A stretch of DNA of 64,000 bases from Rhizophagus irregularis (GCF_026210795.1 NC_089441.1:1178001-1242000); one strand, 5' to 3'. Counted from the first letter of the stretch, positions 23,761 to 38,406 are shown. A program made the numbers and translations. The notes: generated by a model not told the origin, from the letters alone.

Positions 23761-26390
23761 AAGATTTAAAGATAAGCAAAATATTCAAGGAATATCATAC
23801 AACCCAAAATACTGAATTGAAATGAGATCAAATTTTACAATTATAAAATCATATTACTTAACAAGATATTTCCTGTCACAATTTTTCATCCTTTTGAAAG
23901 TCATCTTAAGAGCCAGATCACTCTTTGTTCTTTTCAGGAGAGATGACAATTGTGGATGGTCAACTTTATATTGAGCTACATAATTTTTTGTTTTTAAAAG
24001 GTCAAAAATTTTGGAAGGATTTATAATAATTTTTACAAGTTTGAATTCATGAAAGATGAGAAGTCGAGAAAATGATAAGGAAATATTACTTTCTCTGCTG
24101 TGCTATTTGAAATATTAAATTAAATTGAATCAATAGACAAGTGAATTAATGAGTGATATATAGAGACAACCATTGCAAGCTGATTTACAGAGTGGATTGA
24201 ATCACTTACAGTCAAAGATTTAAAAAAATTTTGCATTTTGTTGATCATCATGGGACTTTAGTAGTTAAATGCGAGCAGGATTTGGATTGATCTGATTACT
24301 GCAAAAATTTAATTTAGTTAACTTCATTCAATTTTCTTATTAGCCATTTGGTTATTTTTTTATTCAAGTTAATATTAATATTTTACTTTTATATTAGACA
24401 ACATTTTATTTAATACTCAAAGCATTATATTTAAAAGAAGAAAAAATATGGTACTCAGATTTAAAAGATTTATTAGTTTTATTAGTTTTAGGTTTAGAAT
24501 CCCTTCCATTCCATTTACTTTACAAACCTTGCCACCCAGATAATTGCTCATTATTTATTGGTGGTGATATACTTAAAAAAAAATTCTATAGAAACTTATA
24601 TAGACAGATTTATTTTGCTTTTATTTCTTAATAAAAGTTCACTAAATACAATGGAAAAAAGAAGTAATAACTTTGCTAAATGCAATAACCAAGAACAACC
24701 CTATATTCAAGTTTTTGAGACTTTAACTGAATTTGGCATCCATATACTTTTGAAGATGATTATAATCCTATGATCTAATACAGTTAGATTCAAAAGTGGT
24801 GATAACAACTAATAAAAACAGAAAATGCAAGAAGAACTTCAGAAATATTTGTAATACTTATCATCTTGGGCTTAAATTCAAAGGAGCTATGGGAAGTGCA
24901 AAGCAAGGTTAAAGTCTGAATAGTAAATTAAATAATATTGCTTAATGCTATACATACTTCTACTATTCCAATGATACTATACAAACTAACTCCACCAAAT
25001 TATTATGCTGTAATTCCTTCAAATGCAACCAAATTGCTTTTGGAATATGAACAAACTTGCATGTAATGCCATGAATCATCACTTTTCCAATTTAAGAGAA
25101 TTTATTATTAATTTTTTTTAAAAAACTATCTTCCAATACTATATTACATCATACAGTATTTTTCAAGATATCACTTTTAGAGAAGTCTTCTTTAACACCA
25201 CTTCTAATAAAAGAAAATCAATAATAATATGTAGGTTATGGATAAAAAAAATCTTAATACATTACTTCAATTTTGATTTTAGAGATATAATTTTAAAAAC
25301 TAGGATAGCTAGAAAAGCAGAATCTCCATTTTTTTTTTTACAATGTCAATCTTAATATATAATACAATATGGTCAACTCTTTTATATTATATTGTAAAGA
25401 GCATGCATCTTACATAAAAAACAAACCTGGAGATAATTCTAAATTATTATCACAAATATACTGTCTATTCATAAACATATATTCATAATTTGAGTAACAA
25501 CCCTTCTTATTAAATTTCAAAAAATATCAATCAAACCTTACATATGGAATTATATTAACACCCAATATTTCAAAGATGAAAAAAAAACTTGGGTGTATTT
25601 CTTATTGAAATAACTTATCTACAGTAATCCCAAAAAATAGAGTACTATTTGTTTTAAACTAAGCTCTTCTTTATAATAAGTGATAAAATATGCAGAATGC
25701 TTTTAATGTATGTTTTCAACATTAAATGCATTATATTAGCAGTTATACTACAGGTGGACCAATATATAACTATTGCTATAGTAACAATGAGACAAATTCA
25801 ACAATATATTAAGTTAACAACTACCAACTACCAAGATTTCAAAGGAGTTCCTTGATGAAAAAGAAAGAATAGTAAAGCATGCTAGGACTTAGCAATATAA
25901 TTCATCCTACCTTTAACAATGAAATTATCAAAATCGATTGAGTTACCAATTGATGAAAAATATTGATCCACTTCTATGGTGGCAAGCACATTCAAATGAA
26001 TTCCCAATTATATATATAATTTGAATTGAAGGTATATTAGGAAATTTTCTATAGGAACCTACATTTCCTCTTATAACAATTATTATTAAAAAATATGACT
26101 TGCCATCGTTCAAAAACATCTAATAAGAAATCACAAGCAAGTTTCAAAGCTTAAGAATACAAGATATTAGAATTAACTATTTTTTTTTTGTTCCATTAAA
26201 TTTTACTTTATAAGTCAAAATTTGCAAAATTTTTTTAGCAAGTACCAAAATTTAAAGTTTCATTCAAATCAATCCTAATTATAATGCATTAAAGTGGCTA
26301 CAAAGTGGTATTAATGCTTCAAACTGAAAAAAAATTTGTATTTATTTATATTGTTGAATAATTGTTGAATACATAAATTAAAATGTCAAA

Positions 26391-29300
26391 GAGGCTTTAA
26401 ACAGGCAAAATCATCTGCTCAACCGAGTATAATTTAACTCGCATAACCCAGGTTGTAAATGCGTTAATTTATGATAAATTCAAGTGAAGCATCAGGGATT
26501 GAATTTTCCCGCTCCTGGACCTTAATAATGCATATCTGACAAATTTTCCAGAGATATTTTCACGGGATCAACAAGCTCCACAATCCTATATATGTTTAAG
26601 TTGGTTAAAATTTCAATAACGAAAGAATTTGAGTTGGGTGAGCCTGGAAGTTGGTGGTATGAAAAAAAAAAAAATTTCTTTGTGATAAAACCTATTCCGT
26701 AAGTGTATTTAAACACACCCTAGTATGACGTACGCAAATTTAGGGGTGTTTCCCTGGTGATCAAGTAATTGTTAAGATAACGCATATGTACATTAATAAC
26801 ATCTTTCTGGATTATTTTGGATCTTCTAAATAGATTTATCATCAACAACTCTCATTCTGATATTGACAAATACAATTAATTTCCTAGAATTTTCAATTAT
26901 ATTATAAATTATAAGATATAGTAAGAAATATTTTAACTGATAATATTTCTTTATTATTAAGAGCATCAACAAGTAAATCAAATGGATAGGAAAATAATAA
27001 AGTAGTAATACAATATTTACTAATATAGATGCAATGCTGATTACATTAAAGTATTATATACTACTTGAATCACTTATATCATCTTCAGCATTCTTACAAT
27101 CATTAAATACTAAGATGGCCAAAACTATTTTGACTTAATTCCAATGCTAATATACTTTGATATTCTACCTATATTTTGGAATATATGAGGACTCATTTTT
27201 TCTTTCCCTTTTTCCTTACTTATTTACAATATCTTCTTAAACATCTCTGGATTATTTATTACGACCCATTACTATCAAAATCAAAAATTTAAACTTAAAA
27301 TATCATGTTGATAGGAAACAAAGATCAAATATCAATGAAAATATAGTTCTATTGCTATTAATTTTCCTGGATTTTCCTATATGGACGACACAAATTTATA
27401 TACTTTTACAAAAATTCTTATTTTACCAAAATCATTAATATTGTTGCCTGTCATTTTGCTAAACAAAAATTAGATTTTATATCAAAGAAACAATTAGTGA
27501 ATTTAAATTGAAGTTAAATACAATGTGATTTACTTGACAAGCACTTTGGGATTTTAGCAAATAAAAAAAGAGACAAACCAGTAAAAATTAAACACGAAAG
27601 AAGCCATTCTACTTCTTCAACCCATCCACCAATATTGTGTTTTAAATACTTTTGTGAAGAGATTATACCATCAAAAGAAAACTGATTTCACTTGTTTTAA
27701 AATGAAGGCTCTTACTAAATTAAATATGTAGTGATTTCAATAAAACTGGTTAAAGATGAATTATAATGAAATTTATAAGTAAAAATTATTGATGATTATT
27801 AAACTATATAATAGTCTAATGTGGCAATATATTTGATGATATTTTTTTATAATACAGTCTTTGAAATATATTTCTTTCAGATAACTGAATAATATAGCCA
27901 TATAATTTATGACTAAATGAAATATTATCATAGGAAAATGAAAAATTTTTTAAAATTTGATTCTTTTCTTTATTATATGGAATTGCAATAATTCTTATAA
28001 TAAAATTTTTACATACTATAGTAAAGCCTTTATATAGTAAATAATTATCAAAAGAAAAAGAAATTATATTAAGCAAATGATCCCTTCCTTTAAAAAAGAT
28101 GGAGTAAAGAATTATCTTTGATATTGAAATCTCACAAGTCATTGTGAAACCACAAAAAAAATAGAAAAATTTGAATAATAAAAGAAATAAAGAAATTTCT
28201 GATTTACAAATCCAAATGCAAGGATTTTATGAAAACAGTGTTTGACACAGAAGAGAATTTTCTTAATAAGTTCAAGCAATATTTCATGAAAATAATAATT
28301 TAGTAGAATGGTTGAAATGGTCCAAATAAAATCAATTTATTATATATTATTGATGAGAAAATAGATAAAAAATTTAGAATAACCTTACTTTTAAACTGAA
28401 AATTCAAATCATATCATACATAATATAAAATATCAATAAGACAAGTTTTAATTCAGGGAAATAGTTACAATACTGCATACTGCAAGCATTGAAAATATGA
28501 TAAAACATTAACAACCCTACTGTCATGGCCCAGTTGTCTACCAAAATCATTAAGAAATATAGCACGGATTAGTTAATTACCTTTTTATAAGAATGGAACC
28601 TTAAGAAAAACCTAGAGCTGAGCGAGAGCACTGTGAATAAACTGCAAGAACAAGAAGTAAATGGGAACGACTTTCTTGAGACAAGTATTAGGAGAAAATT
28701 GAGGTAGAGTGAATAGAAACTTTTATAATAATTCTAAACTCATTTTGGAACTGGGATGAAGCCACTAGTCTTCATAAATTTTTGAAATATTAAATTATTA
28801 AATCATTAATTTTAAAACTTTTTAATAGTAAATGATGAACTATTATTAAATAATAACAATTATTATTGATATCAATAATTATACTTTGAAAATACTAGAA
28901 CATAGTAATGGATTATTCCCTAATTTAAAAACTTTATCATGATTTTTTTTTTATGCAAAAAACTCCTTAAAAAAAAAAGAAAAATAATCATGCTCCAAAA
29001 AAAAAATAATAGAATAATTCTCTCACTCTTCTCTATTGAAAATATTAAATAGTTCAGAATGATCAAAATATAGGATAATATTTTTTTGAACTTAAATCTA
29101 CCAAATTTCCATGCTCATTTCCTATTGATATTATGCATTTATTCTTTGAAAATATATCTATAAATATGTTTAAACATTGGATTGGAATATTTTTCAATAA
29201 GCAATTATTAAATGGTGAACAATATATTCTTAATAGTTAAATATTCTCTTTGAAGGCAATAATTATGTAAAATGGTTTACAATTAAATATTTCACTTTAG

Positions 29301-32300
29301 ATTATCAAATCTGTGGAACCTACTTACATTTGTGCAACATTGATAAAGAATTTTTTCTTATTTAAGAACTCATTTTTTCTTTTTTCATTTTCCTCACTCT
29401 TTCACAATATTCTTGCACAACTTTTTCAAGTGTTTCTGACCTCTTGCAAATCTATATTTTATTCTCCTAAAAATCAACATGACTTTCTGTCATTCTAAAC
29501 TTCTAACAAAAAATCTCAAGCACGTTTTAAAGCACTAAAAGCTGCTCATAAGTCAAAGGTCTAACAACTCAAAGTTGGGTATTATATATGCAAGGTTCTT
29601 GAGATATTTCTTAAATGGGAATAGCGTGCAGATGGGGTTTCAGCCTTATGTTACAGTTCTTAAACAGTTGATTTTATCAGCTCACAAATGGTGGGAAGAG
29701 ATTTTTTTTTTAAATTGTAAAGCAATACCAAAAATTGACAAATCAGTCATTACCCTCATGATAAAGTATGTTGATTCTGAAATCTATTTTAATTTTCAAG
29801 TAAATGTGAATAATTTAAATTATAATCCCATAAATGCTGCTTTTTTTGATTTGAAGAAATTAGTTTTTAAAAAAAAAAATTAGTGTATTATCATGATATA
29901 ATTTACAAAATATACTATAATATGGCAGGATAATACAAGTTTTGCCAATGATAATTGGAATGTTCTTTTACCAGAGCATATAGAAGACCAAATACGAATA
30001 ACATGAAGTAAGGGGAGGAGATAAAAGATGTAGTATAATTAATTATGTTAAAAATTCATAACTGTATAATAAAGAGATCAAAGTATTAATGAGCATTATG
30101 AATATGTTTTACAACACAAATATCTGTTAAAGGAACAAAAATATCTACCTATTACTTGAATATGATAATGTATTTCAACAATTTATTGTTCTATACAGTA
30201 TATTTGACATAATATATATTAAGAAAGTCTCTGGTAAAGCCTTCCTTTGTTTAACTAAAGAATAACTTACTTGTGTTCCTGACACCTTTCATCTAGACTT
30301 TACAACAGCTTCAGCAATCACAGAATTGGTTAAACCAATATAATTTTATAGATAAACATTATATACTATATATCTTCTATCTACCAAAATTTAATATACT
30401 ATCTGTTAACCATATTATATTTTCAATGCATGATCTTTGGGACGAATTGATCAAATACCTTCATGTGGAGAACAATATGTATTGAAATTTTTAATTTAAT
30501 TATAAGCTACTGCTGTAGTCAGACTATTTGGAGCAAACTTACAGGATTTTGAACATCACGCATATGAATTTCCATTGTACTGTGTAATGCTCCTGCAACA
30601 TTCTGATATACTATGTAAAAAATTCTTTATGGAATTAAGAAAAAGTTCAGCTTATTAAAGAATAAAATATCATGCTAGGTTTTTACAAAGCTAAAGGATA
30701 TGATGGAATAGAATTGAATAAAGTAGCAGACAAACTTAAAAAAAGAGGTGGAAAGAACAGATAGACATTTTAAGAATAGTTCACTTAATGATATTATTAT
30801 TTATTTAAAAATATTTGAAAAACATTCACAATGTTTGACAGAAATAGTGAATTTTAAATATTATAAAAGATTACAGTATTATAAGAATTTTTCTGAGTCT
30901 GAAGAGAATCAAGCCGAACATGACACTGATTATAATATTATACGAAAATTAAATTAAAAATTAAAATTAAAACTATTAAAATTATAGAGAAATAAGAATT
31001 ATATATAACTAGTTTAATTTAAGAAAAAAAAAATTAGAGAAATGAAATAAATGTAAAAAAAAAAATGAATTATGATAAGATGTTTGATATCTAATAAGGG
31101 TTTATTGTATATTAATTAATTAATTGTAAAGTGGCATACATGATATAAGTGTAAAAGATATCCAAGAAATACATATAACAACCACAAAAACTTATGAAAA
31201 ACTGTTCTCCTCCTTCTTATTATATTCATTTTATTTAATATATCTCCATTTGTCTCTTAAAATCTCTCTGACTCTCTCTTCTCTTTATTTTGGTAATTTC
31301 TTATTTTTATCTATTTTTTTAACTTTTCACATCTTATAATCCAAATTCCCTTTAATGTTGTGATAACTTTTTAGATAATACTTTTAAGATGACTACTTGT
31401 TCTTCTTTATTGGACCCTATATTAAATTTACAAAATGTTCATATTATTTAATTTTTCTTTATACTTCTGAATTAACTTCATTACTGAAGCTTGATAATTT
31501 TCTTTTCTTACATTATTGTACTTTTACTCTTTAAATTTTATTATCATTCCAGTGTATATTTCCATTTTGAAGTGTTGCAGCAAATTATTTTAATACTTCC
31601 AAATACATACATTTCACAAGAGATGCTGTCAAAAAAAAAATATTTTCAAAGACTTTTTCTTCTAAAAAGCTGTTCAAAATAATGAAATCATAAAATAATG
31701 AACAATAATAAGAAATATATGTTACCAAAAAAAAAAGTCCTGGTCAAAATAAGATTATGAAAAGATATTCTAAAAAAAACTTAAGATATTAATTATGATC
31801 TTATTTCATTAACAAAATTAACAAAAAAAAAATTGAAGTATTTAAATTTAAATATAATCAAGTTTGAAATATAAGTTTATATACTGTAAATAGTAGAATA
31901 TTTAATATAATACTCAAAATTTTTTTTAAAATTTTTTTTATTCGTGTCTTATTTTACTCCTTGATTATACTAGTCGTATTTACTCGCGTTCCTCTGTATT
32001 TCTTTTATTATGGATTCACACAAAAAAACAAAATTTTAGCAAAATCATAAATCATAATAATACGGCGAATAACAAATTTACATTAATCATCAAAAAAATT
32101 CATATAATTTTAATTCATAATATTATTATAAAATATTATTTGATTATTTGTTACAAAATTACCACAACTTTTTTTTTTTATATTAGTTCATTAGTTGAAA
32201 CAAGAAAATAATAATAGAATAACTAAACATTATGATAATTGTTATTATTTAAGTAAATAATCTATTCTTTATAATAAACTTACAATAAATTCGTGTAACT

Positions 32301-33029
32301 TGAAAAAATTTGGTTTAAGATGAAAAGTTTATTTAAAATACGCAGACTTCACTAATTTGGTTGAGTTATTTCTGGATATGGTAAAATATTATTTTGTTAT
32401 ATATTACATAATATTAGTTGGTCCCATATTATACTCCGGATTAAACTATACCCATAAGGGATGAAACAGCCACGGTCATAGCTAGTCATGACAAGTCATG
32501 ACTATGATAATCAGTCAGTCTTCCAGGCTTCTCATCAAACTATTTGACCGATCAACTATCAAATTAAATTAATAAAAATTAACAGTCAAGATTATCAATC
32601 AAATGATCAATCTAGTTAGTCGAGATTTCTGTCGTCATGACAGACCATGACTCTCTATATCATACAATTAATTGCTAATAGACTATTGTACGTACATTGT
32701 ACAATTAATCAGGATCTGGAAAAGAAAATGAAACCTATTTTATACTTTGGATAGTATAATAAACAAAATTAAGCCAAATCAAGTGAACAAAAGATTAATA
32801 ATTTATTCATCTGTTGCATCTTTAAAAAAGTACCATCTTAAAATATGCTTGAAGTATTTCTTTTTATTATTAATCTTGTAATTACTTTAAAAAAAGAATA
32901 AAAATTAAAAAGTTGTTGTAAAATGCAACTAGCCTAATTATATACCATCCAATATACCCTGAATTTAGTCCTTCTGACTCTTCTGGTTGAGATATAGAAC
33001 CTCAAATGGCTTCCCTGAGACTATTGATG
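26391..33029. other. Intergenic, 6.6 kb, no intact gene
   Basis: AT-rich with scattered relics. A GC-richer block at 26395-26760 ends in an imperfect inverted repeat (AAACACACCCTA / TTAGGGGTGTTT, 26711-26751). Short frames beginning MTxxHSK..SNKKSQA occur at about 26097 (just upstream) and about 29478, indicating two diverged copies of one repeat family. A 100-residue open stretch at 29575-29883 follows the second copy and may be part of that element, although it has no ATG. About 27590-27690 reads protein-like in one frame and then hits a stop. About 32455-32720 contains several GTCATGAC palindromes. No feature supports a gene. Confidence 0.4.
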
Positions 33030-34178
33030 TTAATCAACAATATCGTACTGGTTCCTACTATTTTTGTTCCGTATATTATCAGCTTGAGTAATCTAAATAG
33101 AAATTGTAAATATAAATACTTACCATTTCCTTCTCTAATTTAATTTTCTTATTAACATGAGAGTGAACATTTTCCTATTAAGTAATAAAAAAATAAAAAA
33201 AATTAATTTTTTATAAGTTTTGGAATATAAAGAAACGAGATTAAATAAAATTTTTCTTACCTCTTCATTTAAATCAAAATTTCGTTTGTTTGAAATAAAT
33301 TTAGATTTATAAGTTGGATAAAAATCACTAAATAAAGAAAAATTTCTTTTACTAATATTTTCCATGAACCAATTATCATCCTCCGGTTCACGTTCCTTAT
33401 TAGCCCATAACATTTGAACTCGAGGATGTAAATAAAATTTTTTTGGTGGTTGATCATTCAATTGCTTATCTTGCCTAATTTTTGCTAAAATATCATTTTC
33501 TAACTTTTCTTTAATATATTTCATTTTTTCAGCTTTTCTTCTTGCAGATTTCTCTTTCTCATTCTTATCTTTCAATTGTTTTTTGATTTTAATAAGTGCC
33601 TTATAAGCTACATGAAGTTTTGCTAAAATTTTTGTTGGCATTTGATCAGAAAATTCAATATTATCATTAAATTTTAATGTACAAAAATAAGAATTTAAAA
33701 AATTATCATAATAAAATTTGTATTTTGGAGGTTTTTTTAAATCTTTTTGATTAGCGAAATAAAATTTTTCCAAATTATATATTGGACCAGGACTTGATAA
33801 TAAATAATTATAAGGATTTGTTGAAGAAGGAAAAGCCACATCAATAAAATCTTTAAGATTTTTCTTTAAATCTTCTCTTTTCATAGATAAAAATTCATCA
33901 GCAGAAGGTTTCTTTAAGAGTGAAGATGAAGGTTTAGAAAATTTTTGACGTTCAAAAATATCCACAGGTAAATGAACCATTACGGGAGCACCAAGAGATT
34001 TAAGAGTAAAATTTCGTTCACTATCCTAAAATAATTATTTTTTATATAATAAATGAACATTAATGATCAAGTCAAACTTTTTATAAAACATTTTATAAAA
34101 CATTTTATGAAAAATAATACTTACAACTTCATCATCCTCAAATAAATATAAACTTTCGCAAAACTCGGAAGAAGACAT
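33030..34178 (-). CDS. Unknown lysine-rich protein, four exons
   Basis: Reading the minus strand, exons are 34178-34125, 34025-33261, 33174-33124 and 33092-33030 (TAA), giving about 310 residues. The ATG at 34176-34178 gives MSSSEFCESLYLFEDDEV, and the first two introns (99 and 86 bases) have good GTAAG donors and keep the frame. The last intron as drawn is only 31 bases, so the final exon may instead use a downstream acceptor (a CAG reaching the same stop, for instance); the last 20 residues are therefore uncertain. The protein has a conserved-looking N-terminus (SLGAPVMVHLPVDIFERQ), a globular middle, a basic helix at about residues 155-195 (KKQLKDKNEKEKSARRKAEK) and a Trp-containing segment (RVQMLWANKEREPEDDNWF). 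I do not recognise the family. The charged helix suggests a nuclear or complex-bound protein, but that is a guess. The frame is clean and looks like a functional gene. Confidence 0.7.
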
Positions 34179-36849
34179 ATTCTTTATTATTAAGTTTAAC
34201 AAGTGAAGTTATAGCAAAAAAATATATATGTATACTTTTTTTTTTTTTTGATGAAAGATTGTGAGAGTGTGAGAAAGTAGAAAAAAATTAGAAAAAGGAA
34301 TATTATATAAATGAAATTATTATCGCCGCAGTAAGAATTACTCAATTAAAAAACTTATAAAAATGGAAAATCAATGTGACACCAATGTAGCTTATTAGTA
34401 ATTATTTTATCACTATACTATACAAATAAGATTTTAACATTAATATTTATTTATTGTTTTAACAATTATAAATATTATATTATATTACAAACGTTACTAA
34501 AACAGTTTATTGAATATTGAATATAAATCTATAAAAGCAAATTTGCGTCATATTTGTTTTTATAGTTGGTTTTATTGATTTTATTGATAAGAATAAATTT
34601 TTTTTTTTACGAATAAGAAAAAATTGTCTCGACCGCAGTATTTATTAGAATAATTTGATTTGAAATCAAATTGTTCTCAATTGTTCTCGTACGATATTAA
34701 ATATATTATCATGATATCATTATTTAAGATTCTTTTATACGGTATGTGTTACATAACATATCCACATCACCTTATCTTTCTTTTGCGACTATAAATAGTA
34801 AGTCTCTATATCTTGGGAATTTTCATAATATAGTTATCATTATAGGATCTGATTTAAAAAAGAAAAATGATATCCGTTCTTAAATGTATAATATATGAAA
34901 TAGCTGTTTTTTTGTTAAATAAAGATATTTTTTATTCTCGATTGAAATAAGAATCCAATATTTCTTCAAGCTGAAAACATAAAGAAGTTTTTTTGAAGGT
35001 ATCAAATTTCAAAAGTTTTATTTTTAGCGAGGAAGACATGGTTATTTATAAATAACTGGGTTAGTGGGCTGGGCTCAATAATATTTTTAAAGCATCTACA
35101 TGTGCACTACACTACACTTACGTTCGAATTTGATCAAATGACTTAACGTCACACCGATAATCATGTGAAGCTAAATTTGTCAATGGTTGAACAAAATTAT
35201 CAAATATATAAAACAAGATTTTATATCTATATTAGAGATGATAGTTGCGAAATTTCAATTTCATTTATATATATTATTATTTAATTAATTTTAACGAAGA
35301 GATAGATACTTCGATAGCACCAAATACTGTACATACTGTAGCTAATATGTTTCTTATTTTACGTATTAGGTATCAATTTCGGTTATGTACCAATCAAAAA
35401 TATTCATATCACGCCTACAGGCTTATTCAATACTCGTCCAACATAATGAACATATATCGTGTTTGAATCACAAACGACGTTAACGTAAAAAAAAATTCTT
35501 TAAAAGACAATTTTCCATTACCTTAAGGAACTAGTTCCAACTCACTTTAACCAATTTTTTATTTATTAATATTATGCACTAAAGTAATTTAAATTTAACT
35601 TTTAAAAAATTAAGCAATTAATAATCTCGTTGAATTTCTAATACATTTCCCCAAGTTTTATTGTTAATAAATAATCAACAATCAATATTAACTTGAAATA
35701 TAAGGATTCGTAATTATTTACGGCTCTTAACTTATTTTAATTTTATGAATAGCTTACGCATAAAATTACATCGTCACTATGACAGTTCTTATCCTTGTAT
35801 GGTGTCGTTAAATTGTTGGTGAAAAGTAAATAAATAGCGTCCAAGATCTAAAAAAATCTAAGTTAATTAGATAAATTCTATAAAAAACCACAAATAACTT
35901 GATAAAATTACTTTTTCTACTTATTTTCCTATTTAAAATATAAAAAAATTAATTTAATGAAGTAAAAAAAAAAAAATTTTTATAAATACGGTAATAAATA
36001 TTTTCATATTTTATTGCATCCAAATGGTTAGCATGGTTTTAGTGTGTTATCCAGTGTAAAATAAAATTGATCTAGTATAAAAAAAAATACTTATTTAATT
36101 ACAAAATATTTTGCAAGTAAAACTCATTGAGGTATACAAACTATTTATGATATAACCTACAGTCTAACCTTATTTTGTTTTCCCACTATATGTGAGGACA
36201 TATAAATATCGGTATAACTTTGATATAATGATATTTTCTAAAAATTTCATATACATATCGTTATATAAAGGTTTGACTGTATTTGAGTTTTAAGCTATAT
36301 AATTTTATTATAGTTTATTTACCTATAAAAGAGCAAGTTGTGATTTCTTCTTAAAAAAATATCATTTGCATTTTGCAATATCAGATGCATGAGATTTATA
36401 TATCGTAATTAATTATCATATCTTTCACTATTGATATAGGTTTGGGCGCTCATTATATCCTCACCTTTTACAAATTACATCTTCTTGAAATTAATGATCT
36501 CTCTATTACAAAAAACTTCAGTTAAAAAAGAACTTGGCACTAAAATTAATTATTTTACAGACTTTATTCTCTTTATAATGAATTATTAAATAATTGGACG
36601 AAAATAACAAATGAAACATTAAATTTCAAATTATTATCTTAAAAGATATGTTTCAAAGCGACATAATTTTTATTTCAAATTTTTTAAAATATTTAACTTA
36701 TTACAATTACACTTGTTATTTTTTTAATAATATATATAATTCCTTAAAAAAAAAATATATTACCGTGATACAATTAATTTGATTGTCAATTTATTAATAC
36801 CTTTTTTATCCTCATTTATAATATACCAATTTTTTTTTTTCAAACGTGA
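34179..36849. other. Intergenic, 2.7 kb, nothing recognised
   Basis: AT-rich spacer between the divergently placed unknown gene (minus) and the kinase pseudogene (plus). A poly-T tract lies just upstream of the minus-strand start (about 34236-34250). About 35050-35180 is slightly GC-richer, but no frame or structure was recognised. Confidence 0.4.
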
Positions 36850-38406
36850 AATTCCCCTTTTTACAAAAAAATATTTCCAAATATAAAATATACTGTAATA
36901 ATAAATATAAATAATGAAATTCAAATAGAATCTGAATTTAATAAATTAAATTTTTCTGACAATGATTTAAATTCAGAATATATCGATCATAATAATTGTA
37001 AACCGTGGTGTAAGGAATGTGTTCCTCGTTGTTTGATTGAAGAATGGACTAGTGGGAATAATGATATCGATGAATTTATTAAGGATACAATTTATAATGC
37101 AAAATATGCAAAATATGATAAGAATGTTGATAATCATCCATTATTTCTCGAATGGGTACCATTTGATAGATTTGAAGATGTAAAGCAAATTGATGAAGGT
37201 GGATTTGCCAAAGTATACTCTGCAACTTGGATTGATGGCGAAGCTAAATATTTTAGACAAGATGATGGAACTTGGAAAAGAAAGGAATCTAAACCTATAA
37301 AAATAGCTTTGAAAATATTAAATGGATAGCAAAATATTTCGAATGAATATTTAAATGAGGTATATTTTTTATACAAGTATTTTTTAAAATTAATTCTTAG
37401 TAATAGTTAAAATTAATTATTTAAATTTGAATTTATATAACAGCTCAAAATACATTGGAGATTGTACAATTCAGCCACTGGTTCTTTGAAGCTTTATGGA
37501 ATAACCAAAGACCCACAAACAAAAGAATTAATTATGATTACACAATTAGCAGAACAAGGAAATTTGAGATGTGTTCTTTCAAGTCATTTTAATAATATTT
37601 TTTGGAATAAGAAATTAGCTTTTGTGTGTAATATAGTATACGATCTTAAATCTTTACATAATTTAGGATATTTTCATAAAGATTTTCATAGTGGGAATAT
37701 ACTACGAGGTGTTACTACTTATATTTCAGATTTTGGATTATCTGGATCATCATCAAATGAACAAAAATCAGATGATAAAATATGCGGAGTATTACCATAT
37801 ATTGCTCCAGAAGTTTTGAATGGATAACCATACACATTATCTTCTGATATCTATAGTTTTGGTGTAATTATGGCAGAATTATCATCTGGAAAACCTCCTT
37901 TTTATAAAAGGAAACATGATTTAAGCTTAACATTAGAAATATGTAATGGAATCAGACCTGAATTTGGAAAGGGAACTCCTGAAATTTATAAGAATTTAGC
38001 TTATAGATGTATGAATGCTAATCCTGATCAAAGACCAACAGTCAGTGAATTAAATGACATAATAGCATTTTTGTTAAATTCTTATGATGGTTACTATAAA
38101 GAGGCAGAAAATTTTGGTTATAAAGGAAAGGAAATTAAGGCCATATTTGAAAAAGCTGATAAAGAGATACCAAATATTTCAACTTCATATGAAATAAATC
38201 CTGATGCAATATACACTAGTAGAGTATTTACATTTAGTAATTTGCCAAAACCCATCAATTCATCTATTATTACTTCATACCTTGATGAAGATAGTAAAGG
38301 TAATGTTACTTTTATGATGATTTGAGTAAATCCACAACTAATAATTTTTTATTATTTTATAGATTGTCAAGATTCTAAATTATTTGATTTAGAAGTTTCT
38401 AACTGA
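36850..38406 (+). pseudogene. TKL-like kinase pseudogene, two nonsense codons
   Basis: Three exons can be traced: about 36850-37359, 37444-38299 and 38363-38406 (TGA). Splice sites are intact and frames join. The product would hold a short Cys motif (CKPWCKEC), the linker WTSGNNDIDEFI, Gly loop IDEGGFAKVYSATW, VAIK-like IALKIL, catalytic loop FHKDFHSGNIL, DFG in YISDFGL, and APE in LPYIAPEVL. All catalytic residues survive. However, TAG at 37327-37329 falls in the N-lobe (where relatives have Ser) and TAA at 37825-37827 follows APEVLNG (where the 52-kb relative has Glu). No in-frame ATG is seen upstream, so the start is also lost or lies in an unseen exon. The last exon encodes DCQDSKLFDLEVSN and is joined in phase 1, as in the other kinases here. 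Two stops in an otherwise clean frame suggest recent inactivation. Confidence 0.8.

Larger units (their letters stand above)
15001..26390. other. Transposon graveyard, 11.4 kb without intact genes
   Basis: Base composition and short protein-like frames differ from the flanking spacers, but every frame is broken by stops and shifts. Recognisable bits are a Ty3-type integrase (19340-19600), a hAT-like TRW motif (20639-20745), an SDDLIVTSKS run resembling a decayed reverse transcriptase YxDD motif (20880-20960), and a zinc-knuckle-like remnant (about 23690-23745). Other protein-like segments include 15826-16011 and 16562-16765 (for example TRQPTIRTGNLSQKEIEEYI). Neither can be assigned. No LTRs were found by eye. 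Confidence 0.5.

Noticed and set aside
26711-26751. Imperfect inverted repeat taken as a MITE
   Set aside because: The arms are only about 11 bases with mismatches, and no target duplication or second boundary was found.
27816-28142. Minus-strand 108-codon frame with ATG
   Set aside because: Composition is AT-driven and no motif or homologous copy was recognised. It remains possible but unsupported.
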